Source of the DNA: Clostridium sp. UBA4108
GTDB taxonomy: Bacteria > Bacillota > Clostridia > Clostridiales > Clostridiaceae
Direction of reading: 5' to 3'
Length of the DNA: 64,000 bases
Assembly: GCA_002381695.1 (NCBI GenBank)
Contig: DFXM01000020.1
Coordinates: 614,139-678,138 of the forward strand
In this document: piece by piece, positions 24,261-34,115 of the stretch
Layout of the letters: every line of letters starts with the position of its first letter
How positions within the stretch are numbered: the stretch's first letter is position 1
Made by a program: the position numbers and the translations under genes
Notes under the pieces: model-generated
The model's database searches: none
What the model was told of the DNA's origin: nothing
What the model saw: only the letters and a program-made list of their open reading frames with translations

Positions 24261-25256
24261 TTAGGAACTACTTGAAGAAGCAGCCGCTGCAGCACTGGCA
24301 GCACAAGCTGCTGCTATTGCTGCTTGCTGCTGAGCAAGAATTATAGAGGTTATGCTATTCATTAAAGTAGTTTCAATTACACCTTTTTTAATGTTATCTA
24401 CATAGAAGCTGGAAACAAGCATAGTGGATAACATAACTAAATTAGTTTTATCAATGCTCCACAAACTGTACCCAGGTTTAGAATTAATATATTCATATAC
24501 TTCCTTTATCTCTTTAGCAATTGAAGCATCGCAACCTATTAGAGTTAAAACACCTAAGGAGGATAATGAGCTATAGTGAAGCTTACATTTTTCTTTAGCC
24601 ATACTTTGATATAATTCTATAGCACGAGTACATTTTATTTCTTCATCTTCATCGCCTAAAGCTAAAATATGAGAGAGGGTCTGAAGGTCGTTTCCTTTAG
24701 CTAAACCTCTGTTATTTAATATTTTATAACAGGTTTCTATTTTGATATTAGTTTGATTTATATCTAAATCAGAAATTCCAAGTATTGCTGCAAATATATA
24801 ATCATTATCAGAGGTTAGCCAAAAGTGGTTTTCCTTCATATTGTTATAGAACTCTCTCATTCTTGATATTCTATACTCTAGAGTATCAAAGGCAACTTCT
24901 TTAGCTATAGTGTATGAGGTTAATGGAAGGTATACGCCCCTCTTAAAGCCATGAGATTTTAGTTGTTCATAGACTTCCAAGGTAGTTTTAAATAAGGTTC
25001 TATAGTCATCTTCAAAACTTAAAAGTGTAGATAAAATTGATGAGGTATTTCCACGAAAGTAAGAAGTAAATGAGGTCTCAGCTTTGATGTAATCCCTTAT
25101 TTCTCTAATTTTATTAACATCTGCAGTTTTATTATTAAGGCTATGAATTAAGGCAGAAAAGTGATTAATTAAACTATTTTCCCATTTAAAATCTTTCTTA
25201 AGTGAATAAAAATTTTCTGACATTAAATCAGCTCTTTGTTTTATTTCAATATTCAT
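24261..25256 (-). CDS. DUF4003-like protein
   Basis: A 331-residue cytosolic, mostly helical protein matching the DUF4003 pattern as I know it: N-terminal RADLMSENF, YRTLFKTTLEVYEQLKSHGFKRGVYLPLTSYTIA in the middle, and a C-terminal tail of Ala and Ser (about residues 310-331). The low-complexity Ala/Ser end is a known oddity of this family. Function is unknown. It has a strong AGGAGG and stands alone, with terminators or hairpins on both sides. The family assignment comes from remembered features and a profile search would confirm it. Confidence 0.75.
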   Translation of the reverse strand: MNIEIKQRADLMSENFYSLKKDFKWENSLINHFSALIHSLNNKTADVNKIREIRDYIKAETSFTSYFRGNTSSILSTLLSFEDDYRTLFKTTLEVYEQLKSHGFKRGVYLPLTSYTIAKEVAFDTLEYRISRMREFYNNMKENHFWLTSDNDYIFAAILGISDLDINQTNIKIETCYKILNNRGLAKGNDLQTLSHILALGDEDEEIKCTRAIELYQSMAKEKCKLHYSSLSSLGVLTLIGCDASIAKEIKEVYEYINSKPGYSLWSIDKTNLVMLSTMLVSSFYVDNIKKGVIETTLMNSITSIILAQQQAAIAAACAASAAAAASSSSS

Positions 25257-25395
25257 AAGTTCCTCCTATAATAAAATGATCAATTATATTTTATCATATT
25301 TAATAGATACTTAATAATATGGGATGATCTTCGATGACATAACTATGTGATATTAGGCAAAATACGAGGATGAGTAAATGAAAAATTTAGGATTG

Positions 25396-25463
25396 AAAAT
25401 GAACTGCATTATTATTGCCATGATTTCCATTTGCAGGAATGATAATAAGTTGCAGTTCATTTT
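25396..25463. terminator. Long terminator hairpin downstream of ABC exporter pair
   Basis: AAAATGAACTGCA (25396-25408) pairs perfectly with 25451-25463, with an inner TTATTAT/ATAATAA stem. It is the first structure downstream of the minus-strand exporter genes. Confidence 0.65.
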
Positions 25464-25473
25464 TACAAAAAGA

Positions 25474-27270
25474 TTATGCTAGTTGTTTATTATTAGAGAT
25501 AAGATCCTTGTAGTAACCATTGAGTTTCATAAGTTCTAAGTGATTTCCGTGCTCTACAACTTCACCATTGCTTAAAACTATTATTTTATCTGCATTTCTT
25601 ATAGTGGAAAGCCTGTGGGCAATTACTAAAGTAGTTCTATCTGTAGATGCATTTTCTATAGCTTTTTGAATTAATTTTTCTGTTTTAGTGTCTACATTAG
25701 CAGTTGCCTCATCTAATACTAGAATCTTTGGACTGTGGGCTAAGGCTCTAGCGAAAGAAAATAGCTGTTTTTGGCCAGCAGAGAAAGTGCTACCTCGCTC
25801 CATAACTGGTTCTTGTAAGCCTTGTGGCATGTTGTCTATAAAATCTTGGGCGCAAGATAGTTTAAGGGCCTCTTCTATAGTATGAATTTCGATTTCATCA
25901 TTTAGAGTAATATTACTCTCTATATCTCCAGAAAATAAAAATACATCTTGCAGTACTACCCCTATATTTCGCCTTAAATCTCTAAGGCGTATATCATTAA
26001 TATTAACTCCATCAACTAAAATTTCACCTTTTTGTATTTTATAGAAGCCACTAATTAAACTTATTATAGTGGTTTTACCAGCTCCAGTTTCTCCAACAAA
26101 GGCAGCAGTTTCTCCATTTCTAATATTGAAGCTCACATCTTTTAATATCCAATCTACATCATTATAAGAGAAATATACATTTTTAAACTCTATATTTCCT
26201 TTAAAAGTTTCCATTGGTATACCTGAGTCTAAGTCCTCTAGTATGTATTCCAAATCTAGAAGTTCAAAGATTCTGTCTGCAGAAACTAAGGCAGACTGAA
26301 TAGTAGTATAGCTTTCACACAAGTCTGAAATAGGATTAAAGAATTGTTTTATATAAGTAGTAAAAGCATATAATACGCCTATTTCTAGAGAATTATTAGA
26401 TATTTTCTCCATACCATACCAAATTAACATAGCTATGGCTACACTTTGGAAAACATCTGCAGAAGGTCTCAAAATACTGTTTAACCATACTTGGAAAGAG
26501 GTTCCTTTAAAATATTCAGCATTTAAAGCTATAAATGAGTCACTCTTTTGTTTTTCTCCATTAAATATTTGAACAAGTTTCATCCCAGAGATGTTTTCTG
26601 CCATAAAACCATTAATTTGACCTATAACACTTTTTATTCTTTTAAAATTACTTTTTATTTTATTTTTTAAGAAGAATACTAAAAAAAATATTAAGGGAAC
26701 TACACAGAAAGATATCAATGCTAACGTAACATCCAGTGCTAACATTGCATAAACTATTCCTACAAGTAAAAAAACATCTTTAAATAAATTTATTAATACA
26801 TCTGTGTACATCTCATTTATAGCTTCCACATCATTAGTAGCTCTAGTTATAAGTCTTCCAGAGGAGGTTCTATCTAGATAGGACAGTGGAAGAAAGTGAA
26901 TTATTTTAAATACTCTAGCTCTAAGTTTTTTCATGATTTTTTGGCTTACACTGTTGATGATATTCGCTTGTGCAATAGAAAAAAAACCACTAGAAACTAT
27001 CAATAGAAAGTACAATATTCCCATAGAAGTTATAGAATAAAAACCATTAGAAGATATTTTTTCAATTAGGAAATCATCAATAACTAATTTTAATATATAG
27101 GGCTTAATAAGTTGAACACCATTGATTAAGAGGACACAAAAAAAGGCTAAGATAATCATTTTAATATGTGGAGTAGTAAGTTTCAATAATCTCCTTAAGC
27201 TCTTTGAATTATGAAACTTCGGTTTGGAATCCTGTATCGACTTCTCTTGACTGTTCGCAGTAGATGTCAT
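25474..27270 (-). CDS. Heterodimeric ABC exporter subunit with canonical Walker B
   Basis: A 598-residue half-transporter: six-helix membrane domain (about residues 35-330) fused to an ABC domain with Walker A GETGAGKTT, Walker B ILVLDEATANVDT with the catalytic Glu, and a degenerate signature FSAGQKQ in place of LSGGQ. This is the BmrD/LmrD/TM288-like partner of a heterodimer. AAAGGAGG lies 8 nt before ATG. The 5' end overlaps the upstream exporter gene by 62 nt in another frame; the strong RBS supports this start. Such exporters expel drugs or peptides; cargo is unknown. Confidence 0.93.
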   Translation of the reverse strand: MTSTANSQEKSIQDSKPKFHNSKSLRRLLKLTTPHIKMIILAFFCVLLINGVQLIKPYILKLVIDDFLIEKISSNGFYSITSMGILYFLLIVSSGFFSIAQANIINSVSQKIMKKLRARVFKIIHFLPLSYLDRTSSGRLITRATNDVEAINEMYTDVLINLFKDVFLLVGIVYAMLALDVTLALISFCVVPLIFFLVFFLKNKIKSNFKRIKSVIGQINGFMAENISGMKLVQIFNGEKQKSDSFIALNAEYFKGTSFQVWLNSILRPSADVFQSVAIAMLIWYGMEKISNNSLEIGVLYAFTTYIKQFFNPISDLCESYTTIQSALVSADRIFELLDLEYILEDLDSGIPMETFKGNIEFKNVYFSYNDVDWILKDVSFNIRNGETAAFVGETGAGKTTIISLISGFYKIQKGEILVDGVNINDIRLRDLRRNIGVVLQDVFLFSGDIESNITLNDEIEIHTIEEALKLSCAQDFIDNMPQGLQEPVMERGSTFSAGQKQLFSFARALAHSPKILVLDEATANVDTKTEKLIQKAIENASTDRTTLVIAHRLSTIRNADKIIVLSNGEVVEHGNHLELMKLNGYYKDLISNNKQLA

Positions 27271-28966
27271 AATATGAACCTCCTTTACTTAATAGCTCCT
27301 CATGAGTTCCTCTTTCTATAATTTTTCCATGGTCTAAAACTATAATTTCATCAGCATACTTTACAGAAGAGATTTTATGAGTAATTATAATAGCAGTTTT
27401 ATCTGCTCTTATTGATTTTAAATTATCTAATATTTTTCTTTCTGTAATTGTATCTACTGCAGAAAGAGAATCATCTAGGATAAGTATAGATGGGTTTTTA
27501 ACTATAGCTCTTGCTATAGAGGTTCTCTGTCTTTGACCACCAGATAGATTAATTCCTCTTTCTCCTAGAATAGTATCAAAGCTTTGAGGAAAGTTTACTA
27601 TACTATCATAAATACAGCTAGCTTTTGCAGCTTCTTCAATCTGATTTTGAGAGTAAAAGGATTTAAAAAAGGTTATATTATCTTTTATTGAAGAAGAAAA
27701 TAGGAAATTATCTTGGGGAACATATCCGAAGCCCTCTCTTAAACATTCCAAAGCATAGTCATTAATATCTATGTCATCAATAAAAATTTTGCCACTTTCT
27801 GTATTGTAGAGTTTTAGCAGGAGATTTGCCAGTGTGGTTTTACCAGAGCCAGTTTTCCCAATTACACCAAGGGTATTTCCCTTAGGAAGGGTTATATTTA
27901 TATCATCTAGAGCCTTTTCATCAGAATTTGGATAGAAAAAGCTAAGATCACGAATGGCGATTTTCCCTTGAATCTTTTTATTTATCATAGACTCTCCATC
28001 AGTTATATCAGGAGCTATTTTGAAAATTTCATCTAACCTTTTATAAGATGCCATACCTCTTTGAATTACATTTATAATACGGCCAATAGAGAGAATTGGA
28101 TTCATTATCATTGTTAAATAAGTATTGAAGGCTACAAAGCTTCCAAGTGATATGGTATCATTTAACACCATATTTCCACCAATTATCAGATTTAAAACAA
28201 AGCTAATACTAAAGCAGATTTCGATAATAGGGGATAATAAGGAAGATACTTTTACCATTTCTAGATTAGAATCCATCATATCATTATTCAAGTCTTCAAA
28301 ATTTTTAACTTCTTCATCTTCTTGCACATAGGCTTTTATAACTCTTATACCATAGATATTTTCTTGCACTCTATCAGAAATTGCTGCAAAGCACTCTTGA
28401 ACTCTTTTAAAGCGTTTTTGAACCAATTTTCCTATGTTGAGCATTATCACTATAATGAAAGGAATTGGAGCTAAACACATTACAGTAAGTCTCCAATCTA
28501 TGTTCTGAGTCATGGCATAAATTGCAGCTATACAAACTGAGATTCCATTAATACTCATGGCTGTGGCAGGACCAAAAGTCATTCTTACAGCCCCAATATC
28601 ATTTATAGCATAGGCAATTAAGTCTCCAGTTTTTCTTCTATTATAGAATTCAGCAGACATTTTTTGAAGATGAGCAAAGAGGAGTTCTCTTATGTAGCAT
28701 TCTAATTTTCTAGAGTTTCCAATTATTAAGTTTCTCCATGAATATGTGCATATAAATGTTCCTGCAGCAATAAGTAACATATATAAGATATTTATTTTAA
28801 CCTGATGATTACTAAAATTTGAAATTTTTAAGATATCAATGGTTTCACCTAGTATTTTTGGAAATTTGGTTTGAATGTAGGCAGCTGAAAATAAAAATAA
28901 TAAGCCAAAAATATAGGATATTTTATTATTAAGTACAAAGGTCAAGAACATATTTTTCTTTTTCAT
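27209..28966 (-). CDS. Heterodimeric ABC exporter subunit with degenerate Walker B
   Basis: A 585-residue half-transporter. The membrane domain spans about residues 12-310 and the ABC domain has Walker A GKTGSGKTT, signature LSGGQRQR and Walker B LILDDSLSAVDT, where Asp replaces the catalytic Glu. One degenerate and one consensus ATP site is the rule for BmrCD/LmrCD-type heterodimers, matching the partner gene. It is first of the pair, with TAGGAGGTG before ATG, 44 nt downstream of a LacI-type regulator gene on the same strand. That arrangement suggests the regulator and exporter share a transcript. Confidence 0.93.
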   Translation of the reverse strand: MKKKNMFLTFVLNNKISYIFGLLFLFSAAYIQTKFPKILGETIDILKISNFSNHQVKINILYMLLIAAGTFICTYSWRNLIIGNSRKLECYIRELLFAHLQKMSAEFYNRRKTGDLIAYAINDIGAVRMTFGPATAMSINGISVCIAAIYAMTQNIDWRLTVMCLAPIPFIIVIMLNIGKLVQKRFKRVQECFAAISDRVQENIYGIRVIKAYVQEDEEVKNFEDLNNDMMDSNLEMVKVSSLLSPIIEICFSISFVLNLIIGGNMVLNDTISLGSFVAFNTYLTMIMNPILSIGRIINVIQRGMASYKRLDEIFKIAPDITDGESMINKKIQGKIAIRDLSFFYPNSDEKALDDINITLPKGNTLGVIGKTGSGKTTLANLLLKLYNTESGKIFIDDIDINDYALECLREGFGYVPQDNFLFSSSIKDNITFFKSFYSQNQIEEAAKASCIYDSIVNFPQSFDTILGERGINLSGGQRQRTSIARAIVKNPSILILDDSLSAVDTITERKILDNLKSIRADKTAIIITHKISSVKYADEIIVLDHGKIIERGTHEELLSKGGSYYDIYCEQSREVDTGFQTEVS

Positions 28967-29010
28967 AACCTCACCTCCTAGTTTTTGAATATGCCTTAAT
29001 AGGGAATAAT

Positions 29011-30003
29011 TTAATCTAGATTCTTTACAGAATCTCTTTCGATTAAGTTACTATTAATTGATATATTTTCATAAGGCTTAGAGGGATTATTTATTCTTTT
29101 CATCAAAAGTGCCACAGCAACTTCACAGGAGTATTCAATATTTAAATCCATTGTAGTTAAAGATGGAATAGAGTAGTTAGACATTTCAGTATTACCACTT
29201 CCAATAATAGATAAGTCCTCAGGAATTTTGATATTTTTTTCATATAAAAGCTTTATAAGTTTTATAGCCATATGGTCCCATTGGCAGATTATAGCTGTAG
29301 GAATTTTTTTATTGCTTAGTAATTCCTCAACTCTTTCATTAAAATCCTCATTTATATCTATAAAGAAATCACTTTCAACAGGTAAACTGTAGTCTTCTAA
29401 GGCAGTAGTAATCCCCATAAGTTTTTCTTTATTTTTAAATATGCTAGTCTGTCCTATAAAGCCTATGTCTTTATGTCCACTTTTTATTAAGTATTCACAT
29501 TGCTTATATCCACTATTATTAAAATTGAACCATACATTATCATAGTCATAGCAAGAAGGATGGCCAGCATAAATAACTTGATTTTTAATTTTTTCTTTTA
29601 AAAATTGAATATACTTATGATCGAACTTGCCTATAAAGATAACACCATCAAAAATATGCCCCTTGGCAACTTTAGTTGGTAGAGTTAGAGTTTCGCTACT
29701 GTCTGTATCTATAAATTCAACACTATATTCTGCTCCAATATCTTGAATTGCTTTTTCAATTCCTTGAACTTTATAGCTAAAGGTACTATTATCTTGAACA
29801 TAAGGTCTCTTATGAAGCACTAAAATATTTATATTTTCATTATTCTTTGATCTTTTATAGCCCATTTTCTGAGCTTCACATATGATTTTATTTCTTAACT
29901 CTTCACTAACCCCTGCTTGACCAGACAGTGCTCTACTTACAGAAATAGAAGAGATTTTAAGAGATTCAGCAATCTGAGCTATTGTAACTTTTTCTGTTCT
30001 CAT
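29011..30003 (-). CDS. LacI family transcriptional regulator
   Basis: A 330-residue regulator. The N-terminal LacI helix-turn-helix TIAQIAESLKISSISVSRALSGQAGVSEELRNKI is followed by a periplasmic-binding-protein-like effector domain (NILVLHKRPYVQ..., IFIGKFDHK..., IGFIGQTSI..., SIIGSGNTEMSNYSIPSLTTMDLN). LacI regulators usually sense sugars or nucleosides. The effector is unknown. The two downstream exporter genes follow within 44 nt, so it may control them; the divergent pepV is another possible target. The RBS AGGAGG is 8 nt before ATG. Confidence 0.93.
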   Translation of the reverse strand: MRTEKVTIAQIAESLKISSISVSRALSGQAGVSEELRNKIICEAQKMGYKRSKNNENINILVLHKRPYVQDNSTFSYKVQGIEKAIQDIGAEYSVEFIDTDSSETLTLPTKVAKGHIFDGVIFIGKFDHKYIQFLKEKIKNQVIYAGHPSCYDYDNVWFNFNNSGYKQCEYLIKSGHKDIGFIGQTSIFKNKEKLMGITTALEDYSLPVESDFFIDINEDFNERVEELLSNKKIPTAIICQWDHMAIKLIKLLYEKNIKIPEDLSIIGSGNTEMSNYSIPSLTTMDLNIEYSCEVAVALLMKRINNPSKPYENISINSNLIERDSVKNLD

Positions 30004-30341
30004 TTATTATCCTCCTAAGAAAAATTTTTATATTAATATATAAAGCATATTTATTCATATGCTTAATTTATATACTATAATTACAATTATACGATAGTAA
30101 AATTATAATTCAACGATATATTTTTAAATTTGTAACGTAAATTAATAGAAACAAAAAAGATTTATAGAGAATATGGATAATGTTTTACATTTATGTAAAA
30201 TCGAATAAATAATTCGTTTATAGTGATATAATTGTAATAAGATATATGAAAAAAATTGGTTTATCATACTGAATAGTTACTTTTTCGAAAGTACCTAAAT
30301 AAAATTATAAGATTTAATAGAATTTTTTCGGAGGTGTAAAC
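30004..30341. other. Divergent regulatory region between lacI-type gene and pepV
   Basis: No gene. Three dyads are visible: TTTTACATTTATGTAAAA (30183-30200), CGAAT-N5-ATTCG (30202-30216) and TACTTT-TTCG-AAAGTA (30278-30293). A TATAAT at 30227-30232 lies between them without a good -35. Any of the dyads could be an operator for the LacI-type protein; none matches a LacI consensus I know. Confidence 0.4.
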
Positions 30342-31730
30342 ATGGATTTTTTACAAAGAATTGATGAATTAAAGGATGAAATGATTAAATCAACTCAGGA
30401 AATTATCAAAATTAAGAGTGTACAGGAAGCTCCAATGCCAGGGATGCCTTTTGGCGAAGGAGTACATGATGCTTATTGGCATGCTATGAATTTAGCTAAA
30501 GATATGGGATTTGAAATTAAGGATTTAGATGGATATGCAGGACATATTGATTTTGGTGAAGGTGTGGAAACTGTAGGAGTGCTTGCGCATATTGATGTAG
30601 TTCCAGAAGGTGATAACTGGACTTATCCACCTTATGGTGCTGAGATTCATGATGGGAAAATGTACGGAAGAGGAACTTCAGATGATAAAGGACCTGCAAT
30701 GATTACCCTCTACGCTATGAAGGCATTAAAGGATAGTGGAGTTAAGCTAAATAGAAAAATAAGACTTATACTTGGAAATAATGAAGAAACGGGATGGGAG
30801 TGTATGAAGCATTATTTTGCTCATGAACAAGCTCCAGATATGGCTTTTACTCCAGATGCAGGATACCCAGTAATAAATGGAGAGAAGGGAATATTGAACT
30901 TTAATTTGTCAAAAGAATTTAGGAATAAGCAAGAAAGTGATGGAATTAAAGTATATTCTATTACTGGAGGAACTAGAAGCAATGTAGTAGTTGAAAATTG
31001 TGAAGCAGTTATTTCTAAGGCTAGTGAAATTTTAGATAGAGCTAATATTTATAAAAAAGAAAACAATATAGAAGTAGTAGTAGAAGAATTAGAAGACAAG
31101 ATTGTAGTCAAAATTAAGGGAGTATCTGCTCATGGCAGCACACCTGAACAAGGAATTAATGCAGCCTCACATATGTTTAGGTTTTTAAACTCTCTAAATC
31201 TAGCATCAGGGGATATTAAAACATATATAGAATTCTATGCAGAAAAAATAGGCCTTGAAGTAAATGGAGAAGCAATTGGATGTGGTTTTAAACATGAACT
31301 TGGAGATTTGACCTTTAATGTCGGGGTAGTTAAAGTAGATATGGATCTAGCAGAGGTAACTGTTAATGTAAGATATCCTATTAATCTTAATTATGAAGAA
31401 GTACTTAAGTCAATGGAAGCTACTACAAAGCAATATGGAGTAGCTATAGAGTATCAAGGTGGGCAAGGACCTATTTATATACCAGAGGATAGTGAACTTA
31501 TAAAAAAACTTATGGCTGTTTACGTGGAAATCACAGGAGATATAGAAAATAAACCTAAAACTATAGGGGGAGGAACCTATGCTAGAGCAATGAAAAATTG
31601 TGTAGCCTTCGGGTGTGGCTTCCCAGGACATGAAGAAACTGAACACCAAAGAAACGAGTATATGGCAATAGAAGATATGATGCTTAATGCTAAAATTATC
31701 ACTAAAGCGTTATATGAATTAGCTAAATAA
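30342..31730 (+). CDS. pepV: Dipeptidase PepV (M20 family)
   Basis: A 462-residue M20A zinc peptidase that splits dipeptides with broad specificity, the last step of peptide use. Metal-binding and catalytic signatures are LAHIDVVPEG, GRGTSDDKGP, GNNEETGWECMKHY, FTPDAGYPV and, at the end, GFPGHEETEHQRNEY. The lid domain sits between about residues 190 and 380 (SAHGSTPEQGINA). Size is typical of PepV. GGAGG is 8-9 nt before ATG. It lies shortly before the oppABCDF importer, so imported oligopeptides and intracellular hydrolysis are neighbours, though two terminators separate them. Confidence 0.95.
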   Translation: MDFLQRIDELKDEMIKSTQEIIKIKSVQEAPMPGMPFGEGVHDAYWHAMNLAKDMGFEIKDLDGYAGHIDFGEGVETVGVLAHIDVVPEGDNWTYPPYGAEIHDGKMYGRGTSDDKGPAMITLYAMKALKDSGVKLNRKIRLILGNNEETGWECMKHYFAHEQAPDMAFTPDAGYPVINGEKGILNFNLSKEFRNKQESDGIKVYSITGGTRSNVVVENCEAVISKASEILDRANIYKKENNIEVVVEELEDKIVVKIKGVSAHGSTPEQGINAASHMFRFLNSLNLASGDIKTYIEFYAEKIGLEVNGEAIGCGFKHELGDLTFNVGVVKVDMDLAEVTVNVRYPINLNYEEVLKSMEATTKQYGVAIEYQGGQGPIYIPEDSELIKKLMAVYVEITGDIENKPKTIGGGTYARAMKNCVAFGCGFPGHEETEHQRNEYMAIEDMMLNAKIITKALYELAK

Positions 31731-31746
31731 AGTAGAAATTGAGTAT

Positions 31747-31795
31747 AGGACTTCCTTTATATAGATTAATTTATATAAAGGAAGTCCTGTTGTTA
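31747..31795 (+). terminator. Terminator after pepV
   Basis: AGGACTTCCTTTATATA (31747-31763) pairs perfectly with 31772-31788, with a weak T run behind it. Confidence 0.75.
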
Positions 31796-31914
31796 GATTA
31801 TATTTTAATATAGTATCGATAGAAAGCCATTAATATTAAGCTTGATTCTAAATATATAATAAGTTATAGTTACTATATTAAAAACGAAGTACAATATTAT
31901 AATAAATTTATAAA

Positions 31915-31966
31915 AATACCTTATTGTCAAATATATAAAATATTTGGCAATAAGGTATTGTTTTTT
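31915..31966 (+). terminator. Second strong hairpin terminator before oppA
   Basis: AATACCTTATTG pairs with CAATAAGGTATT and the stem continues inward through CAAATAT/ATATTTG; GTTTTTT follows. It insulates the opp operon. Between 31967 and 32321 no gene is seen; a CTGAAGA/TCTTCAG hairpin (32230-32259) lies in the oppA leader. Confidence 0.85.
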
Positions 31967-32321
31967 GATTAGATATATCCTAAACTAATTACATATATTA
32001 CCATATAAAGATTATAATTACAATTTAGATAAATATACAAATTGTTTTAAGTGTGAAAGTTGGAATATTTAAAATATTAATAGAATATTCATAAGAGATA
32101 AGGATTAAATCTATACAGCATATAATGTTTTGTAATTTATACTACTTTTTATCTTTACAAGTACAAATTTTATTAGCATTATAAACTACTTCAAGAATCT
32201 AGCCTCTTTAAAAAGTTTTGTTAAAAATTCTGAAGAAATATAAAAAAGTAAATCTTCAGGATTAAAATGGAGACTTAAATGTTTCCAAATATATTTTATT
32301 AATTAAGTAGGAGGTAAAAAA

Positions 32322-34046
32322 ATGAAGTCAAAAAAATGGATTAGCCTTTTAGTAGCAGCCACTATGGTAACAGGCCTAGTTGGACTTGCTGGATGCAACA
32401 AAAAAACTGAACCTAAAAATCCTGACACAAAACCAGTTGAGGAAACAACAGGAAAGAAGGATGCAGATCAACACTTAAAACTCATATTACTAGAGCCACA
32501 AACCTTAGATCCAAATGAAGCACAAGATACTTCAACCCATGTAGTACTTTCTGCAGTTCAAGAAAGCTTAGTTAGAGTAAAAGTTGTGGATGGCAAGGAT
32601 AAGATAGAACCTGCAGGTGCAGAAAGTTGGGAAGTTTCACCTGATGGACTTACATGGACATTTAAACTAAGAGATTATAAGTGGAGTGATGGTGTAAAGG
32701 TTACTGCAAAGAACTATGTAGATTCCTATTTAAGACTATTAAATAAGGAAAAAGCTTTTCCTTATGCATATTTCTTATATGATATAAAAGGAGCTCAAGC
32801 ATATAATGAGGGCAACGGAAAGATAGAAGATGTAGGTGTTGCTGCTAAGGATGACAGTACATTAGTTATAACCTTAGAACAACCAACACCATATTTTGAG
32901 AAGAAGTTAGTGCATACAGCAATGTTCCCTATTAGACTTGACGTTATAGAAAAAGGTGGAGAAAATTGGAGCACAGATATTACAAAACAGGTTTATTCTG
33001 GACCTTATAAAATAAAAGAATGGATAAGAGATAATAAGTTAGTTTTTGAGAAAAATCAAGATTATTGGGATGCAAAAAATGTAACTATAGAAAAAGTTGA
33101 AATGAATGATATCAAAGAATTCTCAACTCAAGCTCAATTATTTGAATCAAAGCAATTAGATGTTACAGGTTCTAGACAAGAATATATAAAAAAATGGACA
33201 GAAGCAGCTAAAACAGGAAAATTCCAAGCAGCCGTAGGAGAGGTTCCAGGTGCTTGGTATTTAGGATTTAATATGAATGGCGGTCCAAGTGGATTAATGG
33301 CAAATCAGAAGATAAGATTAGCTATGGCATTATCTGTAGATAGACAGGAGTATGTAGATGTAATTACTGGAAGATATACTCCAGCTTATGGTTGGGTTCC
33401 AAAGGCAATAGAAGCAGGAGATGTAAATTTTAGAGAGAAAGTTAAAGAACCTTTAAAGGGGTTAGCAGATGAGTATCTAAATAAACCAGAAAAATTGCAA
33501 GCATTATTTAAAGAAGGGCTTAAGGAATTAGGAAAAGACACTAGTGACTTAAGTAAAATAAAACTTAAATATGTTACTACTGGTGCTACAGCATCTGCTA
33601 AACAACAACAAGAGTGGTATCAACAACAATTCTTAAAGAATTTAGGAATAAATATTGAAGTTCAGGTATTAGGTGATTTTGGTATATGGATGAAAGCTAT
33701 AGACAATATGGAATATGACTTTATGATGTGGGGATGGAGCGCAGATTTTAATGATCCAATAAACTTTTTAGAGATGTTCCAAAGTAAAGGTGGAAATAAT
33801 TCTGTAAAATTAAATAATGCAGAATATGACAAAATATTAGCAGAACTTCCAAATGAGACAGACCAAAATAAGAGAATAGAAAAATATCAAAGACTTGAGG
33901 AGATATTAGTAAAAGAAGAGGTTGCTATAACTCCAATGTATTATGAAGATACAAGAAGATTTACACAAAACTATGTTAAAGACTTCATGACACCTAAGTT
34001 TGGACCAAGTTATGAGTGGAGATGGGCATATACTGAAGGTAGATAA
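32322..34046 (+). CDS. oppA: Oligopeptide ABC transporter substrate-binding lipoprotein
   Basis: A 574-residue SBP family 5 lipoprotein. The signal peptide ends in LAGC (Cys about residue 25), then a charged linker and the two-lobed peptide-binding fold (LILLEPQTLDPNEAQDTS, LVRVKV, WSDGVKVTAKNYVDSYLRLL, SADFNDPINFLEMF). It captures oligopeptides outside the membrane for OppBCDF. First gene of the operon with AGGAGGT 7-8 nt before ATG. A hairpin between it and oppB probably trims or slows the transcript, so the binding protein is made in excess. Confidence 0.95.
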   Translation: MKSKKWISLLVAATMVTGLVGLAGCNKKTEPKNPDTKPVEETTGKKDADQHLKLILLEPQTLDPNEAQDTSTHVVLSAVQESLVRVKVVDGKDKIEPAGAESWEVSPDGLTWTFKLRDYKWSDGVKVTAKNYVDSYLRLLNKEKAFPYAYFLYDIKGAQAYNEGNGKIEDVGVAAKDDSTLVITLEQPTPYFEKKLVHTAMFPIRLDVIEKGGENWSTDITKQVYSGPYKIKEWIRDNKLVFEKNQDYWDAKNVTIEKVEMNDIKEFSTQAQLFESKQLDVTGSRQEYIKKWTEAAKTGKFQAAVGEVPGAWYLGFNMNGGPSGLMANQKIRLAMALSVDRQEYVDVITGRYTPAYGWVPKAIEAGDVNFREKVKEPLKGLADEYLNKPEKLQALFKEGLKELGKDTSDLSKIKLKYVTTGATASAKQQQEWYQQQFLKNLGINIEVQVLGDFGIWMKAIDNMEYDFMMWGWSADFNDPINFLEMFQSKGGNNSVKLNNAEYDKILAELPNETDQNKRIEKYQRLEEILVKEEVAITPMYYEDTRRFTQNYVKDFMTPKFGPSYEWRWAYTEGR

Positions 34047-34064
34047 TCCATAATGGTATTAATG

Positions 34065-34093
34065 TGCACAGGGACTTATTAAAGTCCTGTGCA
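34065..34093 (+). terminator. Intercistronic hairpin between oppA and oppB
   Basis: TGCACAGGGACTT (34065-34077) pairs with AAAGTCCTGTGCA (34081-34093) with one bulged base. There is no long T run, so partial termination or 3'-end protection of the oppA message is the likely role. Confidence 0.6.
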
Positions 34094-34115
34094 TTATTTA
34101 AAAGGAGGGATTTTT

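Noticed and set aside
29011..30003. LacI-type protein as a sugar-operon regulator
   Set aside because: No sugar transport or catabolic gene lies nearby, so the call is limited to family and neighbourhood.
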